Source: Membranipora membranacea
Taxonomy: Eukaryota; Bryozoa; Gymnolaemata; Cheilostomatida; Membraniporidae
Length of the DNA: 64,000 nucleotides
Direction: 5' to 3'
Assembly: GCA_914767715.1 (NCBI GenBank)
Contig: OU612073.1
Coordinates: 9,238,001 to 9,302,000, forward strand
Positions 58,201-64,000 of this stretch are shown piece by piece. The notes below the pieces were generated by a model. It did no database searches and was not told the DNA's origin. It worked only from the letters and a program-made list of their open reading frames with translations. Position 1 is the first letter of the stretch. Every line of letters begins with the position of its first letter. A program made the position numbers and the translations under genes.

Positions 58201-58496
58201 TTTCTCCGGAGGGGAGAAAGTGGTTGATAATGAAATGCCTCTACCAGCATCTTGCACCGTTTGAGCACTTAAACTACTCCAGTCCTAGTGTGTAGCAAGC
58301 AAAAGCAAAATTTCAGGGAGAGATGATTTCAATAAGTGCCAAAAAAAGAGAAAAACTTACGGAATATGAAAACTTGATACCTGCCACTTCCATATTTATC
58401 TAGAGCTTCGTCATAAGATAGCCTCTCAACTCCAGGCTTCATTTTGGAGTCTGTCAGCTCCAGGCTGCTTCTGCTGCCACCAAGTGGTTCATCCAT
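52225..58496 (-). CDS. SLC22-type organic ion transporter, paralogue B, 12 exons (549 aa)
   Basis: Exons are 58496-58361, 58039-57902, 56849-56725, 56599-56493, 56151-55997, 55884-55722, 54770-54635, 54450-54327, 54025-53858, 53328-53147, 52782-52665 and 52322-52225, totalling 550 codons with the stop. It carries the same family signatures as paralogue A: LADLADR|FGRSR, MPESPRWRLS, EIYPTTARVTALG and LPETKDK. Exons 2-11 have exactly the same lengths and phases as in paralogue A, and long stretches are identical (FIETNFEMIY, SLIVCVAWFSVSIVFFGMNF). The start is fixed by an in-frame TAA upstream of the ATG. The acidic N-terminal extension is shorter than in A and the C-terminal tail differs after CCGKR. 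Probably a plasma-membrane polyspecific transporter; substrate unknown. Confidence 0.93.
57388..57887. mobile_element. 500-bp nonautonomous element related to the palindromic family
   Basis: Ends AGTCTAAGGGCTCAGACGG...GCAATGCGAG and the inverted CTTGCATTGCAGCCGTCTGAGCACTTAGACT form terminal inverted repeats of about 43 bp. They resemble the ends of the 63625 and 58144 palindromes (G-T-[CT]-TAAGTGCTCA-ACGG). It lies between SLC22-B exons 2 and 3. No target duplication was recognised, and the interior has no coding capacity. Confidence 0.7.
58144..58276. mobile_element. Perfect palindromic element, TAG...CTA ends, 9-bp target duplication (133 bp)
   Basis: TAGTTTAAGTGCTCAAACGG runs to an exact inverted copy CCGTTTGAGCACTTAAACTA. 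Arms of about 60 bp pair almost completely around a short TCTCCGGAGGGGAGA centre. It is flanked by CTCCAGTCC at 58135-58143 and 58277-58285. It is in SLC22-B intron 1. Confidence 0.9.
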
Positions 58497-58499
58497 GTC

Positions 58500-58860
58500 C
58501 AAGTAGTCTTAGCAAGGAGTAACAGTAACTGTAACTGTTCCTCCTTGGTCTCAGAATCTGACACTGGCATAGCAAGATCAGGATCCTTCTAAAGAGATTA
58601 TAGCTGTCAGTGAACTGAAATAAGCCAATGAAATGCTGAGTAGTGTAGGATGGCTGCCAAATTGAAGCCATGCAGCCTGGACATGCTAGTTTATTCCAGG
58701 GTGGTTTCAACTCATGCACTAGTACTTAGCGCTCAATCTAATTAAATGAAAACTCAAAAACAGTTTAAATTTGCTATTCATTCACGATGAGATTGTGTCG
58801 GATAGTACACTTAGTGGGACGTTATTGTAGCAGTAGCAGTCACTTTCCAAATTAAATGAG
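58500..58860. other. Upstream region of SLC22 paralogue B
   Basis: Presumed promoter side. No clear TATA element; no coding region supported. Confidence 0.35.
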
Positions 58861-59674
58861 TTGATATATATACTTTTATTGGCAACCAAAGTCATCTCAT
58901 TCGAAATGTTTTGCACTCAGTGCCAGAAAAAAAAATTTTTTTTTGAAAACGAAAAAAGAGAAACAGAAAGGAAATGATATCATCAATGATGTTGGTCAAG
59001 TCGATAATATATGGTTGAAAAGTAAAGTTTTGAATGAACTGAACTTCTCTTTAGATCTCAAATGTAACGGTAAAGAATTGTATGTAGCAGAAACTTTGTA
59101 TCTTAGATTGTCTGTATGATATAAAAGTAAATGTTTATCACGAAAATTGAACTTGGTAGTGTTTTTAAATCCTCTATATATAAATGGAGGTGGTAAAAAT
59201 TTGTTTATCTTATACGCAAAAAGTGAAGTGAAATAACAAACAAGCTTAGGAAGAGGTAGGAGTTGTAATGATTGTGTAATGGATTCGGTTGGAATGAGAT
59301 AATATGGGATGTAGTGTAATGCACATTTGCGATAATGCGCAAAGCCCGTTTTGCAACAAAAATAATCTATTGAGGGCATTATTGCAGGACAAGTTGCCAA
59401 TGATATGGATACCATATAAAAGGTGACAATAGATAAACTGGAAGTAAAATGTGCGGGCACTTGCTATGTCCAAGAAGTATCTCAAATTTTGAAGTAGGTA
59501 AACATTCCGTTGTACCTTTTTATATACATATATAGATGACAGCTCTAGTATATACATACTTGATAAATGACAGCTCTGACTGTATTTTAGGGCGTAACGG
59601 TAATTGACACAATGACCTTGCATCTGGCTATTATTTTGCACTATCCACTCTATGATGTGTACTGGAGTTGCCAT
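58860..59674 (-). pseudogene. Non-LTR retrotransposon, 3' end of the reverse-transcriptase ORF plus 3' UTR
   Basis: Two overlapping minus-strand frames carry consecutive parts of one protein. The upstream part reads LRYFLDIASARTFYFQFIYC, then GIHIIGNLS, the post-palm 'L..LY.SLI.PHL.YG..IWG' block of LINE reverse transcriptases. The downstream part reads LLPLPKLVCYFTSLFAYK, then NSLPLHLRSKEKFSSFKTLL, the terminal 'WN-LP-x-I-x-x-x-x-S-x-x-x-FK' block. A frameshift near 59300-59400 separates them, so the copy is dead. Downstream, an A/T-rich 3' UTR ends with GCCAATAAAAGTATATATATC around 58860. Clade (CR1/Jockey-like) not resolved. Confidence 0.7.
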
Positions 59675-59899
59675 ATTTCATTGACAAAGTACTGGTATTT
59701 GGCAAGATATGGATTGTACACGATAATGCATAGGAAAAACTCTACTGTTTACATAACTACATCTGGTCAGCGCATGCATGAATGTCGATATTTTCTCATA
59801 TCTCATATAACAGTACCTGCGTGGATTTGTCAAGACTATCGTAAGTTCATTGATCAGGGTCAGAAAGGCTATCAGTAAGGTCAATTCACACTGGCGGTA

Positions 59900-61830
59900 A
59901 CATAACAATTTTTATACAGCATTCTAATTGAACTGTTTTGATTATGGAGAAAATGGAACCGCCAGATCTTACCTGATAGGTGCAGTGATAGATCTCACTT
60001 GGGGAAATTCCCAAAGACAGGCGGAGATAATAAATTTTCTGCTTATTATAATAGTTAAAGTTAGTTAGTTAGTTAAATCTTTTATTTCATGTAATATTGA
60101 ACCTCAAAATTACACAAAGGAACTAAAAAAGGCCTATTTTGAAGGCAAATGTGTACATAGAATGTGATACTCAATAACAAAAAATATATAATAAAATGTT
60201 CTTCTAGGCTATTTTGAAATATATGTGAGAATTCTAATGTGTTATTATGCTGGTGATGTGAGATGACGAGATGATGGGTGGAGCACCTGAGGTGGTTCGT
60301 TCGATTATCTGGCAGATACGGCTCAACTGATTATATATATATCACCATCTCCTTCAGGTCATCCTCAATATCCATAGCCAAGAATCTAGATAAATGGTTA
60401 TGGTGACAATTCAACGCTTTTTGTTTGAGGTGCCAAATAAATTACAAATGAAGTGCGGGATAAATTCTCATAACAACTCATTGAGTTTAGTAAAAGGACT
60501 CACCAAATTTACTGCTGGAAAAAAAATTGCATTTGTGATGATTAGAAAATCAGAAAGCCATAGTGAGACTTTGTACTGTAACCAATGACTATAATCCAAT
60601 GAGTATTTATAATCTTTGCTGTAACTTAGACATTCAGTGCAATTTGTAGACGTCATTCCACAAACTCACACACATTTTGATGAATTGCACAGTGCTATGG
60701 CAGGGCTATGACCTGGTTACAGGTTATGCACTTACATTATCAACAACAACCACAGGGATGTGGTTGATATTGAAATCCTGCTACCACTCTAATAGGGTCA
60801 TCATATCAATTGTGAAAGTTCTGCCAATTCATGCTATGCCCCATTATGAAACGTAAATGTGTCTGCAAAATAAACATAGAATCAAGAGGCGTGACAACAT
60901 TCACTGGGTTTCCATAATGCAAATCACTTCGGAGTTGTCTGTTCGGGCTTTTGGGAAATCCAGCAGAGAGAGTAGATGGATGGATCGACAAATCAGAAAT
61001 GATAACACAGCTTCTTTAACTCCTCTTTTAGGTAATCACTGAAGAATATCTTTCGCCAATTTGTAGGAAATAATTCACTAAGACAGAAGAGCAAACTTAT
61101 CGGTTGGAAGTCTTTGTAAAATGTGGGATTATTTAGCTTCGGAGTAGAAATTCCCGATCTCAGATCAACAGGGTTTACATAATGCTGAGGAGGGGGGGGG
61201 GGGTTTAGCGGGGGCCAAGGGTCTGGGGGGGCTTAGACAAGGTTTAGATGAGCTAGAGTGGTGAAATGCCTTGGAATCGTTAATCTTCACCCCATCATAC
61301 AATATTGCAAAGCACTTCCTAGTCCTACTGTGAAAAAAAAGAAGAAAATTATTGATCACAATAATTGGTCATTAATGTTTTGTTCCCTGATACACCGAAT
61401 TTCGATGAAAATATTTGTTAGAGTTCAGTTTAGCTAACTAAGGGATGACTCATTGCTGGCTAGCATCAAACTTTTTCTAGCTAAGGTGGGACTCTATTTA
61501 AAGTAAAGTCGGCCTGTAAATGTAAGCCAGTCTTAAATTTAGCTATTCTATGCCTGTGCAAAATGGCCAACTTTCCCTCCTGCGAATACAGGTAAAATCT
61601 TATTATTACAGGTGATATCAAATGCTGAGATATGATAGATTTGTGGTGTATAATAAAGTAAACATAAAGCTATACGGTTAAGGGTATTTGCAAAAATAGT
61701 ACCACTTTATTTGACAAAAGAGCATGACTCCCAAAAGCCACTACGATTGTAATTATAAAAAATTAAATTATTACTGGATATGATTGACTAGACTAGCAGT
61801 GGACCCACGCAGAAAAGATTATCACATATT
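59900..61830. other. Intergenic, mostly featureless; LINE-tail-like tract at 60055-60110
   Basis: On the minus strand 'gaaataaaagatttaactaactaactaac' at 60060-60095 resembles a LINE 3' end with a microsatellite tail. A G-rich run (61190-61205) is also present. No gene is supported. Confidence 0.4.
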
Positions 61831-61838
61831 GGTTTAGG

Positions 61839-63215
61839 TTATAAATGAGGCCGAATCATCATTATAGACTTCACCGGTCGCTTGCCCAAACTTTGCCACA
61901 GTGCATACATCTTGCTTTCGATATCATCTATATTTTTGTTGGAGATTATTCCATTGAGATTTGAATTTGCACAGTTTTGAAACCACCAGCCACCCGTGTG
62001 TAGAGTGGCACACGATTCGGCTGGGTTGAGATCATTATCCCTGTCTGATGTGGAAAATTGACTTCCATAATGCCCCGATATCAAGCTGTCGCCTGCAAAT
62101 AAGATATATACTCATTCAGCTACACATACAGCTAACTCTAACACTAAGCTGATACTATTTTTAGGTTGGACACAGTTCACTTGCTAGACATTCTAGGGAA
62201 TATTTGTGTGTAACACATCTTCATATCTAGTTTAAACGCTTAAACGGTGTCGGGGTAGCTGGTAGTAGCATTTCATTATCAACCACGGTTTGGGAAAGTG
62301 GTTGATAATGAAATGCCTCTACAAGCATCCCGCCACCGTTTGAGCGCTTAAACTACTTCATATCTTTCAGTTTACTGTTGCAATGCCTTTGGTGTTATCT
62401 TGAAGTAATGACATTCAAAACTTCATACATAAGTTCATACATACAAACATTCAAAACAATATTAAAATTGAATTCGCTGAATGACATTAGGATGGCAGTT
62501 AGCTTCCTCCTGTATGAAGTCATACCATACAGGAGTGTTCTTTTATCTGCATGCTAGTTTAAGCGCTCAAACGATGGCGGGATGCTGGTAGAGGCATTTC
62601 ATTATCAACTACTTTGGTTGATAATTAAGTGGTTGATAATGAAATGCTACTACCAGCTATCCCGACACTGTATAAGCGCTTAAACTATCTGCATGCACAT
62701 GTTGTTGTACATAATGAAGACCTCCATTATTTTGAGGCCCGATGGAAGTGAGTATGTGATCAGTCAAAGTCGAAGCGAAATTTGGTACGAGATGGGATTT
62801 GAACCTATTACCGGCTGGTCAAATGGCAGATGCGCTTACCACTGAGCCAAACTGACGCATAATATATGATATGATATAAATTTTAGAATGCATCAGACTA
62901 GATAGTGCTAATGATTTGACAAAGCCCAGAGACAACTGTATTTAACCCACCAGCGGTGCCAGAATATCCTGATATATTGAGATAGTAGTTAGTTATCTCC
63001 TCCCCGACAGAAAATCTATTATAATGTGCATCAGCTTCATGACCATCAGAGGAAGTTAGCTCCACCTGCAGCTCATACGGAGGATTAGTGTTCGTGATCG
63101 AGGCTATATTGTCATTTCCTAACCAGAAGTCTCCCTGCAGATCTCCGAATCCTATCTTGTACTCCTTCCACGGCCGATGGAAGTTAGTATTGCCGACAGT
63201 ACGCCTCTGGATAAT
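61839..63215 (-). CDS. Fibrinogen-related (FReD) protein, 3' part; 5' exons beyond or unresolved
   Basis: The two last exons are 63215-62951 and 62092-61839. The first begins [20 protein letters not shown] and continues [14 protein letters not shown], then [12 protein letters not shown] and ISGYSGTAG. The second continues [20 protein letters not shown], then [20 protein letters not shown] and ends [10 protein letters not shown]. This is the C-terminal fibrinogen globe found in ficolins, tenascins, angiopoietin-like and FREP proteins, with the DRDND calcium-site region and the CxxxxxGGWW...CxxSNLNG core. Secreted, often a lectin or immune recognition module. The loop between NLNG and the last KIRP-like motif is unusual ([15 protein letters not shown]). 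The exon carrying the first cysteines and signal peptide was not found before the window end. Confidence 0.88.
62228..62355. mobile_element. Palindromic TAG...CTA element with 9-bp target duplication (128 bp)
   Basis: Ends TAGTTTAAACGCTTAAACGG and CCGTTTGAGCGCTTAAACTA. The arms pair with some mismatches around GGTTTGGGAAAGTGG. Perfect flanking CTTCATATC (62219-62227, 62356-62364). It is in the intron of the fibrinogen-related gene. Confidence 0.88.
62555..62687. mobile_element. Palindromic TAG...CTA element with 9-bp target duplication (133 bp)
   Basis: Ends TAGTTTAAGCGCTCAAACG and TATAAGCGCTTAAACTA, with the shared interior GGCATTTCATTATCAAC. Perfect flanking TCTGCATGC (62546-62554, 62688-62696). 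It lies only 200 bp from the preceding family member, in the same intron. Confidence 0.88.
62780..62865 (-). repeat. tRNA-derived SINE head
   Basis: Minus strand has a clear A box TGGCTCAGTGG (62839-62849) and B box GGTTCAAATCC (62795-62805) at tRNA-like spacing. The acceptor-stem halves (GCGTCAG and ...TCTCGTACC) do not pair, so this is a SINE head, not a functional tRNA gene. It lies in the intron of the fibrinogen-related gene. Confidence 0.65.
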
Positions 63216-63624
63216 CTGAAAATTTAATTGAAAAATTTAAAATAAAATTCAATATAAATAAAGTACAATGGATACAGGTAGCACACACAACTAGTCTTGA
63301 CTACATGACGTAGTTGTTGTGTTAGCAATCAGGATGGTCCTAATTTTGGATGTATTTAGAATGCATGGAAGTCTTTTTGGTTTTCATAAGAATAAATCTG
63401 TTACATTGTTTTAAATAACATCTAGCTGAATTATCAACTTTGTTGTCTGCTTAATCAAGTTACTTATCCCGACTTGGGCTGAGCTCTCCATGTATCTTAA
63501 TAAGGTCAAGGTCAAGGTCAAGAGTTCTCATTTCAGTTCTCAGGGCAAAGGGTTGATTTCAAACCGCTCGGAGAAGACAATTCATTAGATATTAAATCAT
63601 CACACCCCCCTGATCACACCCTAA

Positions 63625-63765
63625 GTCTAAGTGCTCAGCTCAAATGGCTGCAATGTGAGTTGGTGGCAATACATTATCAAACACTCAGCTCCAACTTCGA
63701 ATCGAGTGTTTGATAACGTTATGCCACTAACTCGAATTGCAGCCGCCTGAGCTGAGCACTTAGAC
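63625..63765. mobile_element. Palindromic element of the GTCTAAGTGCTCAG type (141 bp)
   Basis: Arms GTCTAAGTGCTCAGCTCAAA... and ...GCTGAGCACTTAGAC enclose a hairpin with ATTATCAAACACT / AGTGTTTGATAAC near the centre. Related to the 500-bp element at 57388-57887. No clean target duplication could be defined. Confidence 0.75.
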
Positions 63766-64000
63766 AACACACAAAGCAACGAAATGAAATGCCAATAAAA
63801 GTGTAAAAAAATATGGTTGTGCGGCAATAACTAGTACACAGAGAGGGGATGTAATGGACACCAGAGGAAGGAGAGGAACTCTGAATGCAGGCAAATGAAT
63901 CAAATTTGATCTACATTTACATAGATAGCGGTATATGATATTTATTTACACTCAGTTTGGTCATAGACTAATGTCCATTGTATCGGATCGTTTAAACATG

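Noticed and set aside
62780-62865. Functional tRNA gene on the minus strand
   Set aside because: A and B boxes are good but the acceptor stem does not pair, so it is a SINE head.

Overview
This is an intron-rich, AT-rich, repeat-laden stretch of animal nuclear DNA. Short GT-AG introns, TATA-type promoters, tRNA-derived SINEs and many DNA transposons rule out a prokaryote. Host genes present are a mitochondrial release factor (MTRF1L type), a fatty-acid-binding protein, a tandem pair of SLC22 transporters and a fibrinogen-domain protein. A collagen C4-like fragment also fits an invertebrate metazoan, probably marine. The species cannot be fixed from the sequence.

Region 1 (about 277-7343) is the most unusual part. 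It is a compact six-gene block centred on a packaging ATPase of the Polinton/adintovirus (HerA/FtsK) type. Four minus-strand reading frames (6427 down to 4189) follow each other with gaps of 7, 6 and 1 nt. A nine-exon minus-strand gene lies downstream with its own TATA box and a noncoding first exon. A three-exon zinc-ribbon/coiled-coil gene diverges on the plus strand. All six frames are open. No DNA polymerase, integrase, protease or capsid gene is recognisable inside the window, so this may be one end of a longer endogenous viral element, or a domesticated or undescribed lineage.

Region 2 (about 8.6-18 kb) holds decayed mobile DNA: a PIF/Harbinger transposase in pieces, a MADF-domain frame, a diverged direct repeat and an unrecognised two-part TE-like gene.

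Region 3 (18.5-28.5 kb) is a duplication zone. A roughly 180-bp exon-like unit occurs about 13 times in various states of decay. A 576-bp unit is repeated three times in tandem. Fragments of a DDE transposase and of a short-chain collagen C4-like gene also lie here.

Region 4 (29.6-63.2 kb) is ordinary host sequence: MTRF1L (minus), FABP (plus), two SLC22 paralogues (minus, 12 exons each, ten internal exons identical in length) and the 3' part of a fibrinogen-related gene (minus). Between and inside them are a hAT element with 8-bp target duplication, a TTAA-flanked element, a family of palindromic TAG...CTA elements with perfect 9-bp target duplications, three tRNA-like SINE pieces and a non-LTR retrotransposon 3' end.
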